From: Beta vulgaris subsp. vulgaris
Taxonomy: Eukaryota; Streptophyta; Magnoliopsida; Caryophyllales; Amaranthaceae
Length of the DNA: 64,000 nt
Assembly: GCF_026745355.1 (NCBI RefSeq)
Contig: NC_079202.1
Location: 4,128,673 to 4,192,672, forward strand
Reading direction: 5' to 3'
Shown here in pieces: positions 22,807 to 33,600 of the stretch; positions within the stretch are counted from its first letter, which is position 1; each line of letters starts with the position of its first letter. Below the pieces are notes generated by a model. The model had not been told where the DNA came from and made no database searches. It saw only the letters and a program-made list of their open reading frames with translations. The position numbers and the translations under genes were made by a program.

Positions 22807-24052
22807 CTAAATTGTCTTTTCCATTGTTGTGTACAAAACATTTACATCCAAATACGAAAGTAAGAAATATTTGGTTTTTTTTCCTCTAAGGAGTTCATAA
22901 GGCATCTTCAATGTGATGGGCCTCAGCATAACTCGATTGATGATGTAGCATGTTGTGTTTACTGTCTCGTCCCAAAAGCTCTTTGGAAGGTCGTTTGCAA
23001 TAATCATCGTTCTTTCCATGTCCTCTAGAGTCCGGTTCTTTCTTTCAACTACTCCGTTTTGTTGTGGTGTCCTTGGAGCAGAGAAGTTGTGATATAAGCC
23101 TTCATTGCTAGGGGTGGACCGGAATTCGAATTTTTTGGGATGGGACCGGGCCGTAATATTCCAGTCCGATCCGATTTTGGACAGGTTTGACCGGAATTTA
23201 TATTATTTTACTCAAAAAAAATATTTTTTTGCTAAGGTTTAAACATATTAATAAATTCGATAGATTAAAAACTAATAATACTAAAAACAATAATATTAAA
23301 GGCAATAAACATGAGATTTTAACTTTCTAATTTTTCTAAGTTTTAAACTAAAATTCCGATCCATTCCGGTCCGGACCGGAAAATTCTGAGTTTGGACCGG
23401 ACCGGAAAACTGGAATGCCGAGTTTACATGTACCGGAGACTGGATCACAATTTTCATTGTTGCAAAATTCATCAAACTTGAAGTTTTCAAACTCCTTACC
23501 ATGGTTAGATGTTAAGTGTCTCAATTGAAAAGCACTAGTTCGTTGAATCTTTTTAGCAAAGGTTAAGAACTCGTCAAAGGTTTCATCTTTGCTATGAAGA
23601 AAGATAACCCATGTAAATCTAGAGAAATCATCAACAATAACCAATACATATTTCTTACCCGATCTAATTTGTACTGGTACAGGGCCACATAAGGCCATAT
23701 GAAGGAGTTTCAATGGACTTTGTGTGCTTACCATTTTCTTAGATTTAAAGGAGGATCTCACTTGTTTTCCTTTTACAGATGGATCACAAATACCGCGGTG
23801 CATATACTTAATTGTTGGTAAACCAATTACTAAGTCTTTTCCACTTAATTTGTGTAATAGTGATAAGTTAGCATGACAGCAACACTTGTGCCATATTAGG
23901 GGATCTTCTTCAATCACGCTCACACATATGAGATTGTTCCTAGGAATAAGGTTCAGGTCAATCATATAAGTGTTGCTTTTCCTTGTTCCCTCAAGGATCT
24001 TGATTCTTGTACTTTCAATGTTGACTACACACGACTCATTAGTAAACTTCAC
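22807..24052 (-). pseudogene. Copia B integrase remnant, split by a hAT-like insertion
   Basis: Frame 24052-23348 contains the GAG-pre-integrase part (LIWHKCCCHANLSLLHKL), then the integrase core start (SGKKYVLVIVDDFSRFTWV, then NHGKEFENFKFDEFC). Reading then breaks at the insertion at about 23109-23457. It resumes on its other side with the core's HNFSAPRTPQQNGVVERKNR segment near 23090-23030 and continues in frame 23019-22807 (ANDLPKSFWDETVNTTCYII). The break point is exactly where uninterrupted copia integrases continue, which shows that the insertion is secondary. Confidence 0.85.
23109..23457. mobile_element. hAT-like insertion rich in GGTCCGGACCGG words
   Basis: The segment splits an otherwise continuous copia integrase and is flanked by TTCATTG (left end near 23108, right near 23458-23464), 7 of an expected 8 bp. 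The left end CTAGGGGTGGACCGG is hAT-like; the right end (GGATCACAA) is diverged. The interior repeats CCGGTCCGGACCGG. Exact ends are uncertain by a few bases. Confidence 0.62.
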
Positions 24053-24201
24053 TATATTGCCTTATCACAAAACTGAGAAATGCTAAGTAAACTATGCTTT
24101 AAGCCGTCGACCAAAAATACATTTATGGACTGTGACTAAGACTTACCAATCTTACCAACAGCTACTATGTTACATGTAAGATTGGCTCCGAAGGTCACAA
24201 T

Positions 24202-24671
24202 CATTGTTATTAAAATCCCGATTCGAATCTTACGATTCTACGATTTTACGATCCTGGAGGACCTCACCGATCCCGATCCTACGTAGGATCTTAATCTTGT
24301 AGGATCTTTCGATCCTGCCCAACCACAAAAATCACATGGTAGGATCTTAACACGATTCTACGATCCTACGACTCTACGATCCATCCTACCGTTAAAAACC
24401 ATAAACTAATTTCACATATTATATTTCTCCTATTAGATTTTGGTCGCATGTTACTTCAATCTATAGTATTGAAAAACTATCATCATTTTGCTAATTAAAA
24501 AATTCATTATTAATATGTATAAATTTTTAACATGAGGTTCTCACCATATTTTGGTATAATTATCTTTATTTCACCGAATTGTAGGATCTTACGATCCTAC
24601 GATCCGATCCCACCGATTCGATTCTACCAACCTCTACGATCCAAAGTTGGATCCCGATCCTAATAACATTG
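24202..24671. mobile_element. hAT-like insertion rich in ACGATCCTACG words
   Basis: The 8-bp TSD GTCACAAT lies at 24194-24201 and 24672-24679. Ends are inverted: CATTGTTATTAAAATC at the left and, on the other strand, CAATGTTATTAGGATC at the right. Both outer quarters are degenerate arrays of TACGATCCTACGATC; the middle is AT-rich. It lies in the minus-strand copia B. Confidence 0.82.
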
Positions 24672-25233
24672 GTCACAATTCCTCCATGGTAAGCTGAAAA
24701 TGAGAGAAACTTTGATTTGTCACCAATCATATGCTTAGAACAACCTTTGTCGAGGAACCACAAGTTGTTCCCCCTCACTTCAGTATGTATTTAAAACAAC
24801 TAGTCAGTGGTAGGAACCCAGTCCTGATTGGGTTCCTTTGTTGTTGAACTTAAATCACTCTTAGCCTTATATACATGTTTAACAATGTAGGTATTCCTCT
24901 CGATACATTTTTCCCTAGTGGAACAATCAGACACTATGTGTCACTGTTCTCACGAGCTTATTTTACTACTTGGTAGATCCACATATTTTTTCTTTTTGTT
25001 TTTCTTCTTTTGATTGAAACCGAGTCCATCTCTTCCTGTATTTTGATATTTTTGTGTCCATCTCATTGGATCAGGAAGCTTATTCCTAGAGGAATCCAGT
25101 TCCTTGTTAAATACCAGATTTTCACTTAAAATATTTTCATAACTATATTTTAATAATTTGAAATCTATTTTGGTACTAGTAGTAGAATTTGTTCCTTCAG
25201 GAACACATAGTTTCAACTCTACCGATTCCATAC

Positions 25234-25446
25234 TCAAAAAATAGTTCTCATTTTTTTTACCGTCTCAAATGCTTCTTGAATGCTCCAATTTTTATCAAAA
25301 AGATCAAAGAACCGTTTTTGAGTATAAGATTTCAATGAGTAAAGCCAATTTGAATGTTTCTTAGTAACTTTTAAGGTATTCTCTACTTGTTCCTTTTTAA
25401 CACAAATTGCCTTATATCCGTCTAAGATTTCTAAAAGTAATTTCAC
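25234..25446 (-). pseudogene. Copia B gag-to-protease linker fragment
   Basis: Open frame with no stop over 70 codons, between the gag/zinc-knuckle part and the integrase part of copia B. It is lysine-rich and likely coiled (YKAICVKKEQVENTLKVTKK). I recognise no domain; position and strand make it part of the polyprotein remnant. Confidence 0.45.
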
Positions 25447-26058
25447 AAGTTGCCTTTTGTTAAGTTATGTAAGCACTTCTTCTATAGTGTTAGAATATAC
25501 CTTGGTGTTGGACGATTTTCCTTCATATTTAGTTTTAGCCATGAGGCATTGATGAGCAGTTTCTTCTTTTGTCTGTTCCTGCTCCTAATCAGAATTAGAT
25601 TCTCCCCATGGAACCACCATGGCTCGCTTCATGTTTGTTCTTGAAAAAGGTTTATGCTGACCCTTGTTCTTTTCCTTGAGTTTTATTTTGCCTTTGTCGG
25701 TTTCCCATTGAGGACACTCCTTGATAAACTGACCAAGGCTTCCACACTTATGACAACTTAACTTTGTAGGCTTCCTTGCGACCTTCCTCTTTTAGTTCTT
25801 GTTAAAGAACTTTTTGAATCTTCGAACAATCATTGCGGCTTCTTCGTCGTTTGACTCTTACTCTTCTTGATCTTCTATTTTGAGAGCAAAAGCCTTAGGT
25901 GTCACAGGTTCATCCTCGTGAGTTCATAGATGCAATTCGTGGGTCATCAAGGAACCAACCAGTTGCTCAACATTAAATGTGGTGAAATCCTTTGTTTCCA
26001 ATAGAGCTGTAACCTTAGCCATCCACTTCTCATCCTTTGGGAGACTCCTTAGAACTTT

Positions 26059-26583
26059 TTAAACTTGTTCCTCTGGAGTAATGATTTTTCCAAGAGACTC
26101 AAGTTCGTTTATGATGTTCGAAAAACGAGTGAGCATGTCTTTAACAGGCTCCTTTTGTTGCATTTGAAACAGTTCATGCTTATGCATAAGCATATCGATC
26201 TTCGATCTTTTCACCTCGCTTGTTCCTTCATGAGTAATTTGATGGAGTTCCCACATTTGTTTGAAGGTCTTGCATTGCATGACCCTGTTGTGTTCATGAG
26301 GACCAATGTCACAATGGAGAAGCTTTTTAGCCATATGGTTCATCTCCATTTTATCAAAATCATCTTTATCAAATTCTCTAAGGGGTTTAGGAATCAGCTC
26401 CCCCTTTTCATTTTTATTTATAACTTCAAAATCGCCAAATTCAATAATCCTCCATACTTGATAGTTTTCTGCTTTAATGAAGATCTCCATGTGGTTCTTC
26501 CAGTATAGGTAATTCTTCCCATTGAACATGGACGGACGTTGGGTAGAATACCCTTCATCAAGTTTTTCTCCTATAATGTTCAT
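26059..26583 (-). pseudogene. Copia B gag N-terminal fragment
   Basis: The ATG at 26583 opens a 174-codon frame, the longest uninterrupted part of copia B. It has the UBN2-type gag features of plant copia elements: STQRPSMFNGKNYLYWKNHM near residues 14-33, a KTFKQMWELH segment, then KRSKIDMLMHKHELFQMQ and FSNIINELESLGK. In coding order the CCHC knuckle (CHKCGSLGQFIKEC) follows near 25700-25760 in another stretch of frame. Gag packages element RNA into particles; this copy is cut off by a stop. A close relative lies at 40262-40920. Confidence 0.85.
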
Positions 26584-26669
26584 GGCGCTAGATACAAGCT
26601 CCTCACGGTTAACTGATTTTTGGAGGTACTAGGCTCTGATTTTTGGAGAAAGTAGGCTCTGATACCAAT

Positions 26670-27260
26670 TGTAGTTGAGGAAAAATTTTCAAATTAGAAT
26701 GCGGAATTAAAGAACTTCAAAGTAAAGAGAGATAACACACAAAATTTACCCTAAAAGGAAAACTTCTTAGGCCCATTAGGAAGAAAAACCTTGACCCAAG
26801 GGATTTTGAGTCAATACTTTTCTTATTAGACTAGGCTAAAATACACTCTTTACAACCTATTACTGGACGCTTCTCTATTCCACTAGGAACTTGTTTCCAG
26901 TCACTCAGTTCCCCCTAAACTGATGACACTCACTTGACTTCACTCTAAGTCTTTTCTTTCTCTCTTTCTTTGTCTCACTTGATTACAAGAATATTCTGAA
27001 AATTTTTACTCACCCATACACTAAGGATTACAATGATATGTTTTGTAGGAGAAGAAGAAAATTACAGAAAAATATTCTAAGTAAATATGTGAATGTAATG
27101 CTTGAAAGTTATATATCTTCGAACAAGTATTTTCTTTCCTAATAGATGCATTAGCTTCTTGTTCTTCACTCCACATTCTCCATGTTGTGTGCTTGCTGAA
27201 ATCTAGGGATCATGACCTATTACACGTTGCACAAACTCCACGATTTTTGCAACAGATTTT
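26670..27260 (-). repeat. Copia B 5' LTR (outer limit unclear)
   Basis: On the minus strand CTCAACTACA, then AT, precedes the primer-binding site, so an LTR must lie here. No second LTR is available to define the far end, which is a guess. Just inside the element, GGCTCTGAT-TTTTGGAG at 26634-26649 is a near-repeat of the sequence at the primer-binding site. Confidence 0.4.
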
Positions 27261-28534
27261 ATCTCCTCCATCCAGCCGTTGTGCATCGGTATTAGTGAGT
27301 ATGTTAGAGGAAATCTCGCCCCAACTCTCCTTGTTTAGCCATATCTTATCACCCTGATTTCACAACAAAACAACAACAATATCTCAACTAACCTAATAAT
27401 CTTTTTATTCAAATTATTCTAAGTTATGAGATTTATTAAACATACCATATAATAAAATTGAGTGTGTAGATAATATCTTGATTAGATTAATACTCATTAA
27501 TCTTTCTATACAAGATAAAATATAAATTAGCATGTAACAATTAATGAAACAATTTTTTTGGGATTTTATATTTTTTCAAAATAACACTATACAAGCACCT
27601 AAGTATTTGGCATCATCAAAACATGGAATACAACAAGCAAGAATCAAAGAAATTAATGAATTAAATAATCATTTAATCAATCCCTCATCTGCATACATAG
27701 ATTCTCAAATCCCTAGAAAATAAACTACTCACACATAACTGGGGAATATATATAATCACAATTAAATAAGAAAGCAACATGATGAAATAACCAAGGAAAT
27801 AGTAAGGGATGAGATACAATACCAATTGAAGAACGAATTGAATATTGAAAATGATTACTCTATTGAATCATAAACGTGCTTGCAAAGTAGAAGAAACTAG
27901 GGTTGTTAAGAGAATAAAAGTACTTAGAAAACTAATGAATGAAAATAAAAACATGAAAAACTGGTTTCTCTCCTCTAAAAGGAGAGTTATTTATACTGAA
28001 GTAACAATTAGCGCAACACGCGCTTTAAAACGCTTGAAAATCGTCCTGCCTAGGTTGCCGGGGTGGATTTGTCCGGTCATTTTCGTAGAAGTGAAATAGC
28101 GCTCTGCCCAGTCAGGCGAGATCTCGCCCGATCGGGACCGCAACAACATATTTTATTTTTTTTTCAAATCTTCTCCAAACGATGAAATTGGGCTAAGTAA
28201 AGGCGCCTAGGCAGCCGTTGCAAAGATCTCTATCTCCAAAACGCCATAACTTCTTCGTTATTCGTCGAAATTAGGCAAGTGTAGAATCTAACCCAATTTA
28301 AATCACTGAATTTGGATTTGTAGAACTTGAGATATAATTAAAAGAGTAGATTAGAGTCATTTTTCTACTTCTTTCACTATTCATTTTGCTTCAAAACTCT
28401 TCCAACTCAATGCCCATACTTTCAAAAGTACATCATCTCTTGTAGTGATATAAATGAGTACCAAAATGCACCAAATTATTATTATTTCTTTTACAGAAGA
28501 AATGCACCAAATTAAAACATGCTAATTATCCTAC
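27261..28534. other. Unassigned, possibly LTR-derived
   Basis: No coding domain. The stretch near 28030-28280 is GC-richer (CGAGATCTCGCCCGATCGGG, then AACGCCATAACTTCTTCG) and reminds me of Ty3/gypsy LTRs, but I cannot support that with a domain, a primer-binding site or ends. Confidence 0.3.
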
Positions 28535-30053
28535 CATTAGGGGAAAAAAAAGGAAGGGCTGCGCTGGAAGGGCTACGCTTTCTTCATTACGCAACCCTTC
28601 TATACAGTAGGGATGCGCTTTTAAATAAAACGCAACCTTTGTTTAAAGTAGGGTTGCGTTTTAATAGAAAAGCGTAGCCCTTCACATAGAAGGGATGCGC
28701 TTGTCTAAATAACGCAGCCCTACTGTAAAGAGAAGGGCTGCGTTTTTAGACAAGCGCAACCCTGTTTTGTGAAGGGCTACGCTTGTTTAAAGAGCGCAAC
28801 CCTACTGTTACAGAAGGGATGCGCTTTTTTAAAAAGCGCAGCCCTTCTATGGGCTTTTTTTTTAAAAAGAATTAAGCGCAACCCTCACAATTTAAACTCT
28901 CTCCTCTCTCTCTCACGCCTCTCTCACCCTCCCTCTTCTCTCTCACCCTCCCTCTTCTCTCTCTTCTCTCTGATCACCCTCCCTCTTCTCTCTCACCCTC
29001 CCTCTTGTATCAGTAAAAATATCAACAAAAAAATCCACCAAACGAAAACCCAGAAAAAAACAAAAATTAGGGTTTGCTTAAATTGAGAGCAATTTACAAG
29101 AGGGTCGATCCGTCGATGGAAAAATCTAGAAGACGACATACTTATACTTGAATCGAAGCTATTTTGAATAGGAAGAATACTATTTTTATGTGAACAAAGC
29201 GAATTCCATCCAATAATCAAAGTAAATTTCTTTTTCTTTTTCCGTTTTTGTGTGTTCCTATTAGATCTTATCTTCTGTTTTCTCTAAATTGTACCTAATG
29301 TTTGTCAATTGTTGGAAATCGCATGAGTGAATAATTTGATTACTAAAATTGAATTATGTAATTGGATCATAAATCAAAGCTTGACGCTCTAATTCCTGCC
29401 ATTGTGATACTGTAAATGGCGAAACCCGAATTTCTGATACTCTATTCATTTTTTCCGCCTGAACGCAGGGCTAAGGGATTTTTCGTTAGTTGGTCTTTTT
29501 CGTCAGATATGAAAGCAGGGCTAAGGGCTTTTTCGTCGTTTTCTCACTGAACGCAGGTTGAACTCCGGCAACGACAACCACAAGTTATAGATTTTCGTTT
29601 TTCAGATCTAGAATTTCTTGATTTTTGTTTTGATGAATTCATGTAATTTTAGATCTATAATTTTTCTCTTTTGTATTTTCGTTCGTTTTTTTCATTTTTG
29701 TTCATTGTTTTTCATTTTTGTTCAACTTTGTTTTGATGAATTTATGTAATTTCAGAAAGGCAAGTATAGTGTTTGGTTTATTGTGGAATATGTTAGTCTT
29801 GTTTCATGTGTTTGAATGAGAGTGGTTTGAGGGTTATCAACAACATGTTGTTTATACATATAATCATGCTGTTTGATATAAAAAAATGTCAAAAAAACAA
29901 TTTTTTTTTATATTTTTTTTGGTAGGAAGGGCTGCGCTTGAAAAGTGCAGCCCTACTTAAAAAGGGAAGGGCTGCTATTGAAAGGGCTGCTGTCAAAAAG
30001 CGCAGCCCTAAGGGCCTTTTTTAGCGCAACCCTTCCGTATTTTTCCACTAGTG
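28535..30053. mobile_element. Non-autonomous CACTA element, GGGCTGCGC family
   Basis: The right end reads TTTTTCCACTAGTG, i.e. CACTAGTGGAAAAA on the minus strand. The left end is CATTAGGGGAAAAA, one mismatch from CACTA. TAC flanks both sides (28532-28534, 30054-30056), the 3-bp TSD of CACTA elements. Just inside each end lie arrays of a palindromic monomer, AAGGGCTGCGCTTTT with its reverse complement. No transposase is present. Confidence 0.86.
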
Positions 30054-30183
30054 TACAACGATCAACCTAAACTACAAACACACTACAATGAGCACATTAG
30101 TACTAAAAATAACTCCAAAGAGCGGAATTAAAACCAATAATCTATGAGGGACGGGGATAAACACTCTATAAAATAGAAATATC

Positions 30184-30319
30184 ACTTATTCTTTACACTT
30201 CATTCAAGCTTTGTATAAATAGCCTCTAGGTTGTAATATTCATTTGAATAGATTGATAATAATATTCTTACAAAGAAATTTCTCTCTTTTCTTTCTAAAC
30301 ATTCCAAATTATCTCTTCA
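30184..30319 (+). repeat. Copia A LTR fragment (possible 3' LTR)
   Basis: About 130 bp from CTTATTCTTTACACTTC to ATCTCTTCA closely match the end of the LTR at 17161-17286, same strand. This may be the 3' LTR of copia A, separated from its body by about 10 kb of later insertions, or an independent truncated LTR. Confidence 0.7.
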
Positions 30320-30607
30320 GATTGTAATCAGTATACCATATAAGTAAGACGTAATACAACATATGATCTACTTGATCATATTTTAAAATGAAAAATAATA
30401 CTCCTAAATCTACTAATAATTACGAACTAGAAGCTCAAAATGGCAATTCGGATAATTTCTGTAATACAATAGTCTAAATTAAACCTGATCTTGTGTGGTC
30501 TGTTTGAATTTCTCAAAACCCTATGGTTGTCAAATGTTTTTGTTTTAACTAATAAATTGAAACCATTTGTACAATTACACGTGACTCGATATAATGAGAT
30601 CTGCAAA

Positions 30608-33600
30608 TCAACGTGAGATTTCTGTCTTTGCTGTGCCATATTCTAGTTGTTGCTCCATCTCCCAGCTGAGCTTAGGTGTTGTCTCGTAGTGTCGTGGAAC
30701 GTAGTCCTGAAAAATTGCCATTTACACTTCAGATAATCTTTCGCAATGTACAATTATGTTTCTTAGTTGTTTTATTTGAATTTTCAAGGTTTTTAAATAT
30801 TTTTTGAGAATAACAATGTTTAGTTACATATTTACATTTATAAAAAACAAAATGATATTTTATTGATATATAACAACTAAAATTAAACAAGATCGATCAT
30901 CATGTATTCATTTCGCTCTTTTAAATTTGTTACACTTTTCATTTTAGTCCGTTATTCTAAGATGGTTACACACACATTTTTTGTCACTTATATCTAGCAA
31001 TGTTCTATTATTATTTTATGCCAACCAACCCATCTTCATCTCGTCATCCTCTCTTTTTCATTTAAGAAATGTCACTATCTACCGTTCCTTACTTTATTCA
31101 TACAATATTACTACCTATCTTCTTCACTTTTTCTTACTTTACCCCATACAACACTTCCTCTCTTCTCTTGCCACAATATGGCGTATAAATAATAAGTGTA
31201 ATGAATAAACAGTGAGCGTAATAATAAGTTTATAGTAATGTAATGAAAATATACAAACTTTGACCTTTAAAGCTAAATCAAACAACAAAAAGAAGAGGGG
31301 TATAATAATTTTTGTTGTTTTACTTCGATTAAAAGGGTACAAAACCAAGTGTCTGACCTCAAGCTTGGACATTAGCTCTTGAGCAGTTGGAGCAGACACA
31401 ATAATGTTACGCGCAGCTGGGGTAACGAAATCCTCGTCAACAGCCTTGTCTATGAAGGACAACAGTGAGTTGTAATACCCATCAACGTTCAACAAGCCCA
31501 CCTGTGTGCATGAAGATATATTCGTTAATTTTATTTTTCTTTTATAAAGGTTTCTTTCAATTTTAGAACCTAGAAGTTAGAAGAACTATTACTAAATATT
31601 GTCGTACTTAAAGGATTAAATAAAGGCATGAGTCTAATATTAGAATTTTAGCTCAAATGTAATTCTCCATCCTTCATCTAGGGTTTTTTTTACCTTATAG
31701 CATAAAACGATGAATCACATAAATAGAAAATTGTATTCGGATGACGGTTTGAAAATATGACAAATCATCATAACTCTCATAAGATTTTTGTTGCGGTGTG
31801 GTTATGTTTTTACTGATAATCTATAGTATATTTCTTATGATTTTTAAATTTTCGGTGGAAGTTAGTACCCTACAAGTGAAATAAGAAAAAACAATGAAAT
31901 ATGGTCTATTATCATGAGAGACAGTTGTACTAGACATAATCTTTTTAAAATTTTTTTTTTAAGTTAGAAGGAATTGCTTATTTTCTATAAAAACAAGTTC
32001 AACATCTTAAACCGACATGATATCTGAAATTGCAACATTGATATCAAATTTTTTTCGGAACAGTTCGAAAATTATATATAATAGTGATTTTCCAAGGATC
32101 GAAGTTGGATGAATTTCCAGTGGTTCCTTCCATCGGCGTCATCGAACCACGTTAGCAATCCAGAAGAACTGGAAGCTCGAAACGACCGGTCAAAGGAATT
32201 GATCCGTTTAGTTCTGTTCTTCTCCTAGTTTTATAGTACACTCACTCACGTAGAGGGGTCTTTTGGACGCTAAATCAGGTCAATTTGTTCTTAAGTCAGT
32301 CAGTTTCGACTGACTTTATTAAGGTGGTAACTCTTACCTTCTTCTAGTTTGCACTAATGTTCCTTAAGTAACCTTATAAGAATCCCTTTTTTTTTTTTTA
32401 TCTCCGTCTTTCAAGCTCCTTGAATAACTTTTTGTTTTGTTTTTTGAAGTGGAAGCTGGGTGGGGGAGTGTATTTTGAGGAGAGCTCCTTGGATATCACT
32501 TCCGTCGTACTAGATGCTCCTAAATTTCAACTTAAGCTTAATTGTTTTTGTTACATTATTATTATTGATTAAAGAAAGTTTAGTGTATGATAATTGATAA
32601 TAAGTTTACTCCACGATACCATGAATCATGATGTTTATGCCTCACATCACCTTTTACGCCTCAATTATATTTCCGAAACAAGTGGAGCACTAGTCACCAC
32701 TTTATATTGCAACTTTACTTTTGCTTCGTACTACACTACTTGTCGCATTTGTAGATGTGATGCTTAGGCTTCGTTTAGTAGGATGTAAAATATTTTATTG
32801 AAAAACGGCTTTTCTCTATTTATAATTTTATATTGTTTGATTTGTAAAGAAGTATAATTTATAAAATCATTTTCTCTAGGAGTAAAATTGCTCTCCCGAT
32901 GATGGAAAACCATTTTTCCTTTAAAATGAATGAAAAATTATTTTCCTTCATTTTTCTGATCTCTCTTGTACACTCCTCTCACTACCTCCTTACCGTCCAT
33001 TAAGCTAAATTATAATGAAGGTACATAGTGAATCCCCATCGAGCAAAGACATAAATGACAGAAGAGTAGGATGCTTGAAATAGGGTGGGGTCGTGATTAG
33101 CAAGTCTTAATCCAAAGACTGGTTGGATGGAAGGTGAAAGCCTTATTACCATCTAAATCAAACTTGCTTATCTATAGTTTTTGGTTCTCTTTCCTCAATA
33201 CTATATAATTATGTTGCTTGCAATTAGGGTTTAAAAAAGTTATAATCTTCTCATATTTAATAATTAGTTTACCAAGACAAAAAAAGAGCTACAAGAATAT
33301 CTTGATTGTCACTCTTACAATGGTCTTGTATTAGTCTTTGAGAATGAATATCCTTCTCAAAATACTAGGACTTCATAAATGCACAATAATATTTTTTTAA
33401 TATTTTCAAGTAGAACATATTTGACAAAAAAAAAGAGCTATTAGATACTTCTTTCGTTTAGAAATAGTTGCACCATTTGCATAGTATTTACTATTCTCAT
33501 TTTATACTTTGATTGTCTATGTTGATTTATATTTTAGGAAAAATATAGCCATATAAGATCTTGGTAGACTCCTCTCAATGTATATTTTTTTAATTTCAAC

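Larger units (their letters stand above)
21530..26669 (-). mobile_element. Copia B remnant (minus strand)
   Basis: The minus-strand copia order is primer-binding site TGGTATCAGAGCC (26655-26667), gag (26583-26059), CCHC knuckle (near 25700-25760), integrase (24052 down to 22807) and reverse transcriptase (22492 to about 21530). RNase H and the 3' LTR are absent; the element ends at the truncated CACTA copy at 21522. Two hAT-like elements interrupt it, at 24202-24671 and about 23109-23457. Stops and frameshifts are frequent, so it is inactive. Confidence 0.85.

Noticed and set aside
32760..32960. MITE starting GGCTTCGTTTAGTAGG
   Set aside because: It looks like a common plant MITE fragment, but no inverted partner end or TSD could be placed.
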